Source of the DNA: JAHHUA01 sp036635475
Lineage (GTDB): Bacteria; Bacillota; Clostridia; Oscillospirales; Ruminococcaceae
NCBI GenBank assembly: GCA_036635475.1
Contig: JAVWQH010000015.1
Coordinates: 1 to 47,252 of the forward strand
DNA: 47,252 nt
Direction of reading: 5' to 3'
In this document: positions 7,382 to 15,851 of the stretch, in pieces
How the letters are laid out: each line of letters opens with the position of its first letter
Position numbering within the stretch: position 1 is the first letter of the stretch
Position numbers and translations under genes: made by a program
Notes under the pieces: generated by a model
Seen by the model: only the letters and a program-made list of their open reading frames with translations
Told to the model about the DNA's origin: nothing
The model's database searches: none

Positions 7382-9823
7382 ATGCTTAAAACATATAGAA
7401 AAAGTCGAGCAAAACAAGCTTTTTTCTTAGCACTTGGGCTATCGCTCTTAGTGTTTTTACCATTCGTTATTTTTGATAAAGGATATTTTTTCTTTTTGGG
7501 CGATTTTAATGTTCAACAGATTCCTTTCTATCAGATGGCTCATGATGCAGTCAGAAGTGGAGATATTTTTTGGAATTGGAATACTGATTTAGGCGCAAAC
7601 TTTTTGGGTTCATATAGTTTTTATTTGTTATTTAGCCCATTTTTTTGGCTAACATTGCCTTTTCCAAGTGCGGCAGTACCGTTTTTAATGGCACCATTAC
7701 TCGCACTTAAAACAGCTTGTGCAGCATTAACTTCATACTGGTATTTAGAAAGATTTTTAAGGGATAAATATTATGCTTTAATCGGTTCAATTCTCTACGC
7801 ATTTTCCGGATTTACGATTTACAATATATTTTTCAATCATTTTCACGAAGCAATCGTTTTTTTCCCACTTTTATTAATAGGCGTGGAGGAACTAGTTGTT
7901 AATAATAAACGTGGGTTATTTACAATGGCTGTGGCGATAAATTGCATTGTGAATTACTGGTTTTTTATAGGTGAAGTAGTTTTTATGGTGATATACGTTT
8001 TCATCAGAATGACTTCTCCACAGTGGAAAATGAATTTACGCAAATTTTTGAGTATTGTTTTCGAGTCGATTTTGGGATTAATGCTTGCAATGATAACATT
8101 ATTGCCATCGCTTTTTGCAATAATGGGCAATCCTCGGACAACCAGTGACAATATTTTAACAGGTTGGAATTTTTGGATTTATTGGAGCGATCAGAGATTA
8201 CCCGCAATAATTCAAAGTATGTTTTTCCCTCCGGATTTGCCATCGCAACCCAATTTTTTGCCAGAACACAATGCAAAATGGTCATCTATGACATTATGGT
8301 TACCGATGGTTTCAATGACTGGAGTTATTTCATATGTTCTTTCTACTAAAAAAAATTGGCTCAAAAAAATACTGATAACTTCATTTATTTTTGCAATAAT
8401 TCCCGGATTTAATAGTGCATTTGTCTTGTTCAATGATTCGTATTATGCAAGATGGTATTATATGGCGATTTTGATGATGTGTTTAGCTACAGTTCTTGCG
8501 TTTGAAAGGCGAACAACCATTGATATAAAACGTGGATTCAGATGGACAATCGGAATGATAACGATGTTTGCGATAGCCATAGGATTAACTCCAATTAAGG
8601 TTGACGGAAAATTCAAAATAGGGCTTAGTTCAAATGTTGGTCGCTTTTGGGGATATGTACTTTTTGCCGCAGCAGGAATTGTAATAACTTGGGCATTGTT
8701 TAAGATGTATCAGACCAGAGGTGTTAAATTCAAAAGGTTATTATTGACTGGAATTTCGCTGATTGGATTGACCTTTTCATGGCTTTATATTGGAATGGGA
8801 AAGTGTTATTCAGACGATACAGAATGGATAAGAAATGTTGCTATTGACGGACGTGGAAATTTGGAAACTCATCAGAATCCTGAAGAGTTTTTCCGAACAG
8901 ATATATACAAAAGTATGGATAATTTAGGAATATATTGGCAAATACCTAATATACAAGCATTTCATTCGGTAGTGCCATCTTCAATTATGGAATTTTACCC
9001 TGAAGTTGATATAAAAAGAGATGTTTCATCAAAACCAGATGTTTCTAATTACAGTTTGCGTTCATTCCTTTCAGTTAAATATCATTATATTCCGCAAGAA
9101 AAAGATGATATTTCCGCTCAAATATATGGTTTTGAAAAAATAGGGGAACAATACGAATTTAATATTTATGAAAACATGAATTATCTTCCTATGGGATTTG
9201 GATATGAAAAACAAATGTCAAGAGAAATAATTGATGAAGCACCGAAAGATATGAAAGTTAGCAGTATGCTCAATTCAATAGTTTTAGAAGATAATGAAAC
9301 TATTGATAAATATTCAGACATACTAACGACAGTTAGTGATATAAATTATACAGATTTAAGTAAATCCGGTTTTGAAAAAGATGTAAAAGATAGAAAATCC
9401 CAATCAGCATATTATTTCAAAAAAGATAATAGTGGATTTACTGCTAAATCTAATTTGGAAAAACCAACTCTAATGTTCTTTAGTGTGCCATATGAAAGAG
9501 GCTGGAAGGCAACAGTAAATGGGGAGCCAGTAACCATAGAAAAAGCTAATATAGGCTTTATGGCAGTAGCAATTCCAAGTGGAGAATGTGAAATTAGATT
9601 TGATTTCAGACCATATGGTTTTATACAAGGTGCGATTTTAACTATAATAGCAGCATTCACTTTGATAGTATATTTGATTATTGTTAAGAGAAATAAGAAA
9701 AGAAACACAATTACAATCAGAGAAGACTTAAAATTTATTGATAGTTTTGAACCACTAAAAATTGATGATAGTAATGAAAGTTCAAGCGAAAGTAAAAATG
9801 ATGATGCAGACAATAATAACTAA
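7382..9823 (+). CDS. yfhO: YfhO-family multi-pass membrane protein (teichoic-acid sugar transferase)
   Basis: About 813 residues. A short basic N terminus precedes many hydrophobic segments across roughly the first 470 residues, then comes a large mostly soluble extracellular region, a last membrane span near 760 and an acidic Ser/Asn/Asp-rich tail. The layout and the FLGDFNVQQIPFYQMAHD and YEEG/YERGWKATVNGE-like segments are typical of YfhO (GT-C fold). Known YfhO proteins move a sugar from undecaprenyl phosphate onto lipo- or wall teichoic acid outside the cell. Start at ATG 7382 (GAGGTG upstream) is preferred over GTG 7373. A polyprenyl-phosphate glycosyltransferase follows directly, the expected partner. 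Sugar and acceptor are unknown. Confidence 0.88.
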   Translation: MLKTYRKSRAKQAFFLALGLSLLVFLPFVIFDKGYFFFLGDFNVQQIPFYQMAHDAVRSGDIFWNWNTDLGANFLGSYSFYLLFSPFFWLTLPFPSAAVPFLMAPLLALKTACAALTSYWYLERFLRDKYYALIGSILYAFSGFTIYNIFFNHFHEAIVFFPLLLIGVEELVVNNKRGLFTMAVAINCIVNYWFFIGEVVFMVIYVFIRMTSPQWKMNLRKFLSIVFESILGLMLAMITLLPSLFAIMGNPRTTSDNILTGWNFWIYWSDQRLPAIIQSMFFPPDLPSQPNFLPEHNAKWSSMTLWLPMVSMTGVISYVLSTKKNWLKKILITSFIFAIIPGFNSAFVLFNDSYYARWYYMAILMMCLATVLAFERRTTIDIKRGFRWTIGMITMFAIAIGLTPIKVDGKFKIGLSSNVGRFWGYVLFAAAGIVITWALFKMYQTRGVKFKRLLLTGISLIGLTFSWLYIGMGKCYSDDTEWIRNVAIDGRGNLETHQNPEEFFRTDIYKSMDNLGIYWQIPNIQAFHSVVPSSIMEFYPEVDIKRDVSSKPDVSNYSLRSFLSVKYHYIPQEKDDISAQIYGFEKIGEQYEFNIYENMNYLPMGFGYEKQMSREIIDEAPKDMKVSSMLNSIVLEDNETIDKYSDILTTVSDINYTDLSKSGFEKDVKDRKSQSAYYFKKDNSGFTAKSNLEKPTLMFFSVPYERGWKATVNGEPVTIEKANIGFMAVAIPSGECEIRFDFRPYGFIQGAILTIIAAFTLIVYLIIVKRNKKRNTITIREDLKFIDSFEPLKIDDSNESSSESKNDDADNNN

Positions 9824-9834
9824 CGATAGTTAGT
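9819..9834 (+). promoter_or_regulatory. Small hairpin at the yfhO stop / glycosyltransferase ribosome site
   Basis: ACTAAC and GTTAGT pair around a GATA loop. The stem contains the yfhO stop codon and abuts the GGAGG of the next gene. Ribosomes finishing yfhO would melt it, which would suit translational coupling of the two partner proteins. Confidence 0.35.
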
Positions 9835-9847
9835 GGAGGAAATGACA

Positions 9848-10798
9848 ATGAATATTTTATATTTGGTAATACCTTGCTATAATGAGGAAGAGGTTTTACC
9901 TGAAACAGCTAAAAGATTAAAAATAGTTATGGATAATCTAATTGAAAAGCAAAAGGTATCAATTGATAGCCGAGTTATATTTATTGACGATGGAAGCAAA
10001 GATAAAACCTGGGAAATTATATCTAATTATAATAATCAAGATGAACTTTTCGGCGGGATTAAGTTGTCGAGAAATAAAGGTCATCAAAGTGCATTATTAG
10101 CAGGATTGATGTATGCTAAAGATTGTTCAGATATGGCTATATCCCTTGATGCTGACTTGCAAGATGATGTTGATGCGATTGAAAAAATGGTGGATTTTTA
10201 TCTTGATGGCTGTGACGTAGTTTATGGTGTGCGTTCAAGCCGTACAACCGATACTGTTTTTAAACGCACAACCGCTAACGGATTTTATAAATTTATGAAA
10301 CTATTGGGCGTTGATATAGTTGATAATCATGCGGATTATCGTTTGATGAGTAAACGTGCGATACAAGCTCTTTCTGAGTTCAAGGAAGTAAATCTATTCT
10401 TGAGAGGAGTAGTGCCTCTTATTGGCTTTAAATCAGCGATTGTGACCTATGAAAGAAACGAACGTTTTGCAGGTGAATCTAAATATCCACTTAAAAAAAT
10501 GCTCGCATTTGCTTTTGATGGTATAACGTCTTTCAGTGTTAAACCAATTAGATTTATAACTTTTTTAGGATTTATTATATTTGCTTGCAGCATAATTGCT
10601 CAAATTTATTTCCTATTTTTGAAACTTACCGGAAGTACTGTTCAAGGTTGGTCAACTCTGATTGGCTCAATATGGATGATGGGCGGAATACAGCTTTTAT
10701 CAATTGGGATAATAGGGGAGTATATTGGGAAAATATATAAAGAGGTTAAAGCTCGTCCTATGTATATCGTTGATAAAATTATAAATAAAGAAAAGTAA
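9848..10798 (+). CDS. Family 2 glycosyltransferase (polyprenyl-phosphate sugar synthase, CsbB/GtrB type)
   Basis: A 316-residue GT2 enzyme of the dolichyl/undecaprenyl-phosphate sugar synthase group. Seen: IPCYNEEE at the N terminus, the IDDGSKDKT nucleotide-sugar site, the metal-binding LDADLQDD, and two C-terminal membrane spans (about 237-260 and 270-295). It transfers a sugar from a UDP-sugar to undecaprenyl phosphate on the inner membrane face. Start at ATG 9848 gives a 7-8 base gap from GGAGGA; ATG 9842 would be too close. It directly follows yfhO, matching the CsbB-YfhO pair that decorates lipoteichoic acid in bacilli and staphylococci. No separate flippase gene is visible here. Confidence 0.92.
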   Translation: MNILYLVIPCYNEEEVLPETAKRLKIVMDNLIEKQKVSIDSRVIFIDDGSKDKTWEIISNYNNQDELFGGIKLSRNKGHQSALLAGLMYAKDCSDMAISLDADLQDDVDAIEKMVDFYLDGCDVVYGVRSSRTTDTVFKRTTANGFYKFMKLLGVDIVDNHADYRLMSKRAIQALSEFKEVNLFLRGVVPLIGFKSAIVTYERNERFAGESKYPLKKMLAFAFDGITSFSVKPIRFITFLGFIIFACSIIAQIYFLFLKLTGSTVQGWSTLIGSIWMMGGIQLLSIGIIGEYIGKIYKEVKARPMYIVDKIINKEK

Positions 10799-10801
10799 TT
10801 A

Positions 10802-10863
10802 AAAATCACCGCATAATTGGCTTTAATTAGCCGTTTGTGCGGTGATTTTATTTGATAAGTATA
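10802..10863. terminator. Bidirectional terminator between the glycosyltransferase and galT
   Basis: AAAATCACCGCA (10802-10813) and TGCGGTGATTTT (10848-10859) form a perfect 12-bp stem. The loop contains a smaller GGCT/AGCC stem. A- and T-tracts on both flanks let it end both the rightward yfhO operon and the leftward gal operon. Confidence 0.85.
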
Positions 10864-10875
10864 TGCTTTGTTATA

Positions 10876-12375
10876 CTATAAAGTTGCTAAAAATCTATTA
10901 AATGCAGTAATTCCCTTTTGATTTCTCTTGAAAACACCCGCATCTTCTAAAACTTTTACAAAGACAGTTCCAATTTCGTTTTGCAGTATGATATCTATAT
11001 TTTCGCTGTTAATATCGCTATACTGCTGCAAAATTTCCTCAATCCATTCCTTGTGCTTAAAGATATTGTCGGTTGAACTAATTGTGGTTTGATTTAATAT
11101 GCAAAACTTAATTTCTTCAATTTCGTTTTTTAATCTAGATGGCAAAACAGCAAGCCCCATTACCTCAATTAAACCTATATTTTCTTTTTTAATATGATGC
11201 AATTTTTCGTTGGGGTGGAATATTCCATAAGGTCTTTCTGCTGTTGTTCTGTTGTTTCGCAAGACTAAATCTAGTTCAAATATATCATTATTTTTTCTGG
11301 CAATAGGAGTTATCGTGTTGTGTTGTTCGCCATTGGTTGATGAAATAATTTCAACAGAAGAATCCGAATAATCTCTCCAAATATTAAAAATATGTTCAGA
11401 TAAAGCTATTAATCTATCGGGATTTTTGCTTTTTATCCTGATAACTGACATAGGCCATTTCACAATTCCAACATCAACGTCTTCATATTTTTTTATTGTG
11501 ATTGCTTTTTCAATTTCGGCTTTTTCCATAGGGAATTGGTAACGCCCACCTTGAAAATGATTGTGGGTCAAAATTGAACCGCCAACTATGGGCAAATCTG
11601 CATTTGAACCGACAAAATAATGTGGAAATTTCTCTACAAAATCAAGCAGTAATTCAAAAGTTTTAGATGAAATTTTCATAGGTTTATGCTCATTTTCCAA
11701 AACGATACAATGTTCATTGTAGTAGACGTATGGAGAATACTGAAAACTCCATTTTTCGCCTGCCAGCTCCAATGGAATTACCCTTAAATTTTGCCGAGCT
11801 GTGTGATTTAATCTTCCAAAGTAACCAACATTTTCAGCACAAATTGGGCATTTAGGGTAATTACTTTGTGGCATATTTTTCAAAGCAGCAATCATTTTCG
11901 GGTCTTTTTCTGGTTTTGAAAGATTAATTGTGATGTCAATGTCGCCATATTCGCAGTTATATTTCCATTGTAAATCTTTTTTAATACGATAATCACGAAT
12001 ATAATTTATATTTTTGCAGTATTGATAAAAACTATCTGTTGCATTAATAGGAGAAATATTATAATGACTATAGAAATCTCGTTCAATTTCGCTTGGCATT
12101 TTTGCAAAAACGCCCATAATTTTAGTGTCAAACAAGTCTTTTAGCACTATATCATTTTGACTGATTAATCCGTTGTCAAGCGCATAATTAAGAGAATTTT
12201 CCAACAGATTTTCTAAGTTTGTTTCGCAATTTGATGTATTAACTTTTTCTATATCAAATATATCAAGATTGAATATATCAAGCAATTGATTAATACCATA
12301 TATTTCATCTGATTTTTCAATTAGTTTTTTTGAAATTGCATATTGAACTAAGTCATAAATGGTTTGATTTATCAT
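10876..12375 (-). CDS. galT: UDP-glucose-hexose-1-phosphate uridylyltransferase, class II
   Basis: A 499-residue enzyme of the Firmicutes-type class II GalT family. It exchanges galactose-1-P and UDP-glucose in the Leloir pathway. Seen: PKCPICAENVGYFGR (likely metal/UMP-site cysteines), the FVGSNADLPIVGGSILTHNH segment containing the HNHFQ active-site motif, and a long C-terminal domain with NNRTTAERPYGIFHP. Its length is normal for class II and far longer than the approximately 350-residue E. coli type. It is the last gene of galM-galK-galT; its start lies 28 bases after the galK stop with GAGGTGAAAT upstream. It ends at the shared bidirectional terminator. Confidence 0.95.
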   Translation of the reverse strand: MINQTIYDLVQYAISKKLIEKSDEIYGINQLLDIFNLDIFDIEKVNTSNCETNLENLLENSLNYALDNGLISQNDIVLKDLFDTKIMGVFAKMPSEIERDFYSHYNISPINATDSFYQYCKNINYIRDYRIKKDLQWKYNCEYGDIDITINLSKPEKDPKMIAALKNMPQSNYPKCPICAENVGYFGRLNHTARQNLRVIPLELAGEKWSFQYSPYVYYNEHCIVLENEHKPMKISSKTFELLLDFVEKFPHYFVGSNADLPIVGGSILTHNHFQGGRYQFPMEKAEIEKAITIKKYEDVDVGIVKWPMSVIRIKSKNPDRLIALSEHIFNIWRDYSDSSVEIISSTNGEQHNTITPIARKNNDIFELDLVLRNNRTTAERPYGIFHPNEKLHHIKKENIGLIEVMGLAVLPSRLKNEIEEIKFCILNQTTISSTDNIFKHKEWIEEILQQYSDINSENIDIILQNEIGTVFVKVLEDAGVFKRNQKGITAFNRFLATL

Positions 12376-12402
12376 ATTTCACCTCGTGCTTCAAATATTA
12401 AA

Positions 12403-13680
12403 TTACAATACTTTTATAGTTCCATATTTTCTGATTTTTAGAATCAGACAGCTATCAGTTCCAAAAACTTTTTCCATAATACTTTTATAAGTTTCAACGT
12501 AATCATCATTTACAAAAGCTTGAATTGTTCCGGCAAAACCGCCGCCGTGAACACGAGCAACACCATTGTTTTGCAAATGTTTTCCGCTGATTGCAAGTGC
12601 AAGAGATACAGATTGATTTTCAATATTTGATGGTGAATATATGTTTTGAAGGTATTTAAAAGAACTGTTAGCAGATTTTTTAAAATAGTATTTGAATGAT
12701 TCAAAATCATCATCAAGCAGCGATTTCACCTCATTTATAACACGTCTATCCTCTTGGAAAAAGTGGATTGTTCTTAAAACAGCTCTGTCACCGAATTTTT
12801 CTCTTAATAAATTAATGTTTTCATAAAATAAGTCTTCATCAACTTCACGCAGAACATTTTTGCCAAAAAATTGAGCAATTTCGCCCATTTCGTATGGTAT
12901 TGCAGAATATTCATCTGTCAATCCTTCGTGAGAGGCTTTTGTGTCGATTATGCAAAGGCTATTTTTATATTTTTCAAGGTCAAAGTTGATTTTTTCATAT
13001 TCAGGATTTTCAGTGTCTTTAAAGTCAATTTTGATGACACCGCCGATGCTTGAAGCCATCTGGTCCATTAAACCGCAAGGTTTTCCGTAATACACTTTTT
13101 CGGCAAATTGAGATGTTTTGGCAATAGTGACAGGGTCAATTTTTCCGCTGTTGAAAAGCTCAGAAATAATTGAGCCAATAAGATTTTCAAATGCCGCAGA
13201 AGATGAAAGTCCGGAACCGATTAGCACATCGCTGGTCATATATGCGTTAAAACCGCCTAATTTGTAGCCGAGCTTGTTAAGTTTCCATAAAACACCTTTT
13301 ACAAGGGATTCCGACGTACCTTTTTCATAGGTTTTCATCTCTAAATCGTCGGTGCGAATAATATTAATTTTGCGTCCATCAGAAATAATAGTTATAAAAT
13401 TATCATCAGTTTTTTCTGTAACAGAAATGACGTCAAGATTAATTGCACCGCTTAATACAATTCCATTTTGATGGTCAGTGTGGTTTCCACCAATTTCGGT
13501 TCTTCCGGGGGCACTGATTATGGAAATATCTTTATCGCCAAAGTTTTCTTCAAATGAATATAGGAGTTTTATGTATCGTTCACGTTGGCTATCAAGTTTG
13601 TTTTTTGCGACATAAATGTCAAGTAATTTTTCGTCAAGTTTGCCATTTTTAATAAAGCTTATTGCATCATTAATTTTCAT
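12403..13680 (-). CDS. galK: Galactokinase
   Basis: A 425-residue GHMP-family kinase that phosphorylates galactose at C1. Seen: the galactokinase signature PGRTEIGGNHTDHQNG (about 59-75), the ATP-binding GSGLSSSAAFE, CGLMDQMASS, and the C-terminal HGGGFAGTIQAF. It is slightly longer than E. coli GalK because of about 35 extra N-terminal residues (KINDAISFIKNGKLDEK region), as in several clostridial enzymes. A ribosome site AAGGGGAT lies just upstream. It is the middle gene of the gal operon, 28 bases from both neighbours. Confidence 0.96.
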   Translation of the reverse strand: MKINDAISFIKNGKLDEKLLDIYVAKNKLDSQRERYIKLLYSFEENFGDKDISIISAPGRTEIGGNHTDHQNGIVLSGAINLDVISVTEKTDDNFITIISDGRKINIIRTDDLEMKTYEKGTSESLVKGVLWKLNKLGYKLGGFNAYMTSDVLIGSGLSSSAAFENLIGSIISELFNSGKIDPVTIAKTSQFAEKVYYGKPCGLMDQMASSIGGVIKIDFKDTENPEYEKINFDLEKYKNSLCIIDTKASHEGLTDEYSAIPYEMGEIAQFFGKNVLREVDEDLFYENINLLREKFGDRAVLRTIHFFQEDRRVINEVKSLLDDDFESFKYYFKKSANSSFKYLQNIYSPSNIENQSVSLALAISGKHLQNNGVARVHGGGFAGTIQAFVNDDYVETYKSIMEKVFGTDSCLILKIRKYGTIKVL

Positions 13681-13708
13681 AATAAATCCCCTTATATGTA
13701 TTAGATTA

Positions 13709-14710
13709 TTAGTTAAATTCCCAAATAGTTGATTGACTAAATGGCTTGTTGGCTTTTAAAATAACGTCATTTTTGAAATTATTGTTAATAGCATTAGGGA
13801 AAAATTGCGTTTCAAGACAGACACCATCGTGTTTAGCATAAAATTTATCGTTTTTCCCCTTTATATTTCCATCAAGAAAGTTGGCAGTATAAAGCTGAAC
13901 ACAGGGCATAGTGGTGGAAACTGTGAGCGATTTTCCGCTTGCAACATCAGAAAGAGTAATTTGATTAGAGCTTTTATTTAACACAAATGAGTGGTCATAG
14001 CCGTTCGCAAGTATAATTTGTGCATCATTAGCATATATGTCTTCGCCTATTTTTTTAGGGACTGTGAAATCAAAAGGAGTGTTAAAAACATTAGCAAGTT
14101 GTCCTGTTGCAAGAGAATTTGAGTTAATAATTCCGAATTTATCAGAGCTAATTTGAAGATAATGTTCAAGAATATCAGATTTTCCGTCAGATAAGTTAAA
14201 ATATGTATGGTTTGTTGGATTGAAAATTGTATCTTTAGAAGAAATTGCATCATATGTTATCACGAATTTGTTGCGTTGCAATTGATATTTAACTCTAACA
14301 GTTAACTCACCCGGATAGCCCTCTTCATTATCTTTTGAAATGTAAGAAAATTCAATGCTATCATCTGTGAAAATATAATCAAATATTTTTTTGTCAAACC
14401 CCTCTTTTCCACCATGGAGGTGGTTTGGAGCGTTGTTCACGAAAAGATTATGTTTTTCGCCATTGAGAAAGAAGCTGCCATTTTCAATTCGATTAGCACA
14501 TCTTCCTACAAATACACCAATGTATTTATCTTGAGTTATATAAGTATCAATTTTGTCAAATCCTAAAACATTATCAGTAAAAATGCCGTCTTTATTTTTG
14601 GTTTTAAGCGAAACAATGGCACAACCTATATTACTGACAACAGCGTTTATATATTCATTTCTAATTGAAATAAATTCTATTTTTTCGTTTGTTTTGATTA
14701 TTTGCGTCAT
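13709..14710 (-). CDS. galM: Aldose 1-epimerase (galactose mutarotase)
   Basis: A 333-residue mutarotase that interconverts beta- and alpha-galactose so that GalK can use it. Seen: NHLHGGKEGFDKK and NPTNHTYFNLSD, carrying the two active-site histidines, and VCLETQFFPNAIN, carrying the catalytic glutamate. It is the first gene of galM-galK-galT. A clear ribosome site (AGGAG) and an upstream sigma-A promoter at 14751-14778 fit that. It is oriented away from the GH42 beta-galactosidase, whose product galactose it would process. Confidence 0.95.
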   Translation of the reverse strand: MTQIIKTNEKIEFISIRNEYINAVVSNIGCAIVSLKTKNKDGIFTDNVLGFDKIDTYITQDKYIGVFVGRCANRIENGSFFLNGEKHNLFVNNAPNHLHGGKEGFDKKIFDYIFTDDSIEFSYISKDNEEGYPGELTVRVKYQLQRNKFVITYDAISSKDTIFNPTNHTYFNLSDGKSDILEHYLQISSDKFGIINSNSLATGQLANVFNTPFDFTVPKKIGEDIYANDAQIILANGYDHSFVLNKSSNQITLSDVASGKSLTVSTTMPCVQLYTANFLDGNIKGKNDKFYAKHDGVCLETQFFPNAINNNFKNDVILKANKPFSQSTIWEFN

Positions 14711-14750
14711 AAAAATCTCCTAAAAACAATTATTTAGCATATTTATTATA

Positions 14751-14778
14751 ATTATAACATTTTAAAAATAAATAACAA
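14751..14778 (-). promoter_or_regulatory. Promoter of the galMKT operon
   Basis: On the minus strand TTGTTA (14778-14773) and TATAAT (14756-14751) are 16 bases apart, about 40 bases upstream of galM. The weak -35 box and a conserved element starting 7 bases farther upstream suggest an activated promoter. Confidence 0.6.
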
Positions 14779-14784
14779 TATATT

Positions 14785-14808
14785 TTGAACATAGTTAAGA
14801 TTTGAAAT
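14785..14808. promoter_or_regulatory. Conserved 24-bp element, copy upstream of galM
   Basis: The element reads TTGAACATAGT, a variable base, AAG, a variable base, then TTTGAAAT (here T and A at the variable sites). It contains two TTGAA blocks 17 bases apart. Its near edge is 75 bases from the galM start, just outside the predicted -35 box. A second copy with only a few differences lies at 15752-15775, 77 bases from the GH42 start. Likely a binding site for a sugar-responsive regulator encoded elsewhere; a relic direct repeat from an insertion is the alternative. Confidence 0.45.
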
Positions 14809-14869
14809 GCGTTGTAAATAGATGTGACCCATTTTTGTAAAAAATTAAATCATAGTACGATATAATGTT

Positions 14870-15128
14870 TGACAAGCTTACAACATATATCTTGTTCGCT
14901 TTGCTTTTTCTTGATTCTTGCGTTATCATATTCATAATAAGTTTTTCTGTAAATTGCACAAATTGATTTTATCTTTTATCGCATTTTTATTTGCTAAATA
15001 TTTATATCCTACTTCACCTCTTAAATATGCTTCTACTACTTCTTTCTTAAATTCATAGCTGTATTTTGCAATAAAAATACCGACCTCATTCAGTTAGTTT
15101 TTAGGTCTAACTTTTTGGTGTCGGTACA
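14870..15128 (-). pseudogene. IS150-type (IS3 family) OrfA remnant with one terminal repeat
   Basis: Minus strand: a terminal inverted repeat typical of IS150-like elements (TGTACCGACACC, then AAAAAGTTAGAC; 15128-15105) is followed by an OrfA start region reading AKYSYEFKKEVVEAYLRGEV, then GYKYLANKNAIKDK. The expected ATG is ATT here. After KDK the frame breaks and homology seems to continue one frame over (IYRKTYYEYDNARIKKK) to about 14870. There is no OrfB and no second terminus. It is a dead fragment inserted between the galM and GH42 promoters. Confidence 0.7.
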
Positions 15129-15186
15129 AAGTTATGCACTGATTGAAAGTATATATGATAATATTATTTGTCATTTTGTTTGATGG

Positions 15187-15645
15187 TTAACCCTGTTTTA
15201 AAGCCTTAAAAGCATATTTAAGGGCGAATACATCATTTTCAAGAAGTTCAATTTTATTGTCATATGTTTTGAGTTTATTATTATGTTCAATGATAGTCAT
15301 TTGATTTTCATAAATAAGTTGTATCTTGGGCTCAATAATGTTTTCAAGTTTTAGATTAATATTTTGGACATCTTGTTTTAATTCCTCTTGACCTTGCTTT
15401 AAGCTTGATACATCTTGCTTTAATTCCTCTTGACCTTGCTTTAAGCTTGATACATCTTGCTTTAAGCTTGATACATCTTGCTTTAAGCCTGATACATCTT
15501 GCTTTAATTCCTCTTGACCTTGCTTTAAGCCTGATACATCTTGCTTTAAGCTTGATATATCTTGCTTAACGGTTGTCATATCTTGCTTTAATTCCTCTTG
15601 ACCTTTAAGTAGTAGTTGCAATAGTTCTTTTACTTCATTATCCAT
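15187..15645 (-). CDS. Heptad-repeat coiled-coil protein of unknown function
   Basis: A 152-residue hydrophilic protein with no signal peptide or membrane span. Residues 15-91 are eleven uninterrupted 7-residue units ending in LKQ or VKQ, in two types: GQEELKQ (four copies) and DVSSLKQ-like (six, plus DMTTVKQ). This predicts a long continuous coiled coil. A less repetitive C-terminal part (LENIIEPKIQLIYEN onward) resembles the tail of small coiled-coil proteins common in Clostridia. I cannot give a function; a cytoplasmic oligomer or tether is plausible. A good ribosome site (AGGAGGT) precedes ATG. It lies between the IS remnant and the GH42 gene and has no obvious link to galactose use. Confidence 0.75.
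   Translation of the reverse strand: MDNEVKELLQLLLKGQEELKQDMTTVKQDISSLKQDVSGLKQGQEELKQDVSGLKQDVSSLKQDVSSLKQGQEELKQDVSSLKQGQEELKQDVQNINLKLENIIEPKIQLIYENQMTIIEHNNKLKTYDNKIELLENDVFALKYAFKALKQG
15373..15603 (-). repeat. In-frame 21-bp tandem repeats in the coiled-coil gene
   Basis: Eleven 21-bp units encode the heptads. Several are nearly identical at the nucleotide level (the plus strand shows repeated CTTGCTTTAAGCTTGATACAT and CTTGCTTTAATTCCTCTTGAC). Conservation of DNA as well as protein suggests recent unit gain or loss by slippage or recombination, always in frame. Confidence 0.85.
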
Positions 15646-15751
15646 TCTTGTAATACCTCCTATTCGTTGTGGATGAATTGTTTATAGGTGCAGTATATCA
15701 CAATATATAATTTCAATCAATACATAACCTATTAAAATTTAAATGTTCTCG

Positions 15752-15775
15752 TTGAACATAGTCAAGCTTTGAAAA
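15752..15775. promoter_or_regulatory. Conserved 24-bp element, copy upstream of GH42
   Basis: Second copy of the element found upstream of galM, with C at both variable sites and one further change near the end (TTTGAAAA rather than TTTGAAAT). It is in the same plus-strand orientation, hence reversed relative to the transcription it would control. It ends 77 bases before the GTG start of the beta-galactosidase. A possible but weak promoter follows: TTGTAT at 15795-15800 and TAAAAT at 15818-15823 with 17 bases between. Confidence 0.45.
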
Positions 15776-15851
15776 TAGAAAATATATGGTAATATTGTAT
15801 TAAAATTATTTATATGATAAAATAAACAAAAAGCCTTATAGGAGGTATAAC

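Noticed and set aside
9412..9813. Minus-strand 133-residue frame inside yfhO
   Set aside because: Antisense shadow of the yfhO C-terminal region; no start signal or family match.
15373..15603. Regular short repeats considered as a CRISPR-like or intergenic tandem array
   Set aside because: Units are 21 bp, contiguous without spacers, and in frame within a gene with a ribosome site; they encode coiled-coil heptads.
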